The notes below the pieces were generated by a model. That model worked only from the letters and a program-made list of their open reading frames with translations. It searched no databases and had not been told where the DNA came from. Made by a program: the position numbers and the translations under genes. From Lentisphaerota bacterium (GTDB lineage: Bacteria > Verrucomicrobiota > Lentisphaeria > Oligosphaerales > Oligosphaeraceae), in NCBI GenBank assembly GCA_012800625.1, contig JAAZIY010000241.1, forward strand, positions 1 through 5,848: DNA of 5,848 nt, given 5' to 3'. This document shows, one piece after another, positions 5,786 to 5,848 of this stretch. Position 1 is the stretch's first letter; every line of letters starts with the position of its first letter.

Positions 5786-5848
5786 TTAGTTGTCTTCGGG
5801 TTTTTTGGCTCTGGCTCCGATGCGCAGGCGCAGTGCGTTGAGTTTGAT
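5786..5848 (-). CDS. C-terminal end of an unidentified protein (partial, cut by window edge)
   Basis: On the minus strand a frame open from the window edge reads IKLNALRLRIGARAKKPEDN and ends in TAA at 5788-5786. The stop lies 11 bases before the panD ATG, and the direction is the same, which is typical of operon neighbours. The basic then acidic tail is plausible for a real C-terminus, but 20 residues are too few to name a family. I looked for the known endings of PanB and PanC, the obvious pathway partners, and it does not clearly resemble either. Confidence 0.5.
   Translation of the reverse strand: MKLNALRLRIGARAKKPEDN

Overview
The window reads as a stretch of bacterial chromosome, moderately GC-rich, carrying housekeeping and central-metabolism genes. 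Almost everything lies on the minus strand. From right to left along transcription: the last 20 codons of an unidentified gene (5786-5848), panD (aspartate 1-decarboxylase, 5418-5774), hom (ACT-domain homoserine dehydrogenase, 3988-5289), rnpB (RNase P RNA, bacterial A-type, 2729-3097) and a GAF-domain enzyme I paralogue of the PtsP type (269-2614). One unrecognised gene (3289-3819) is on the plus strand. It diverges from rnpB and converges on hom. The phylum cannot be fixed from this sequence. The RNase P RNA is ordinary bacterial, and PtsP, Hom and PanD are widespread.

Layout. Positions 1-268 hold no gene I can support. They contain five short perfect hairpins in about 180 bases and a 17-bp direct repeat, lying just downstream of ptsP. 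ptsP probably starts at 2614 rather than 2659, because a strong AAGGAG site sits 7 nt ahead of the inner ATG. The 114-nt spacer between ptsP and rnpB shows no clear promoter, so some read-through from rnpB is possible. A plausible sigma-70-like promoter for rnpB lies at 3107-3135. The spacers on both sides of the orphan plus-strand gene, and the panD-hom spacer, carry related purine-rich repeats built on CACGAAG/CACACGAAGG.

Function. PanD turns aspartate into beta-alanine for pantothenate and CoA. Hom commits aspartate semialdehyde to homoserine and so to threonine and methionine. Both genes therefore draw on aspartate, and they may be co-transcribed with the gene beyond the right edge. PtsP is the PEP-dependent phosphoryl donor of a nitrogen-type phosphotransferase chain; no HPr/NPr or EIIA partner is encoded here. 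rnpB supplies the catalytic RNA for tRNA 5' maturation.

I found no convincing new multi-gene system. The points most worth a second look are the hairpin cluster at 67-248, the dispersed CACGAAG repeats flanking the orphan gene and hom, and the orphan gene itself.
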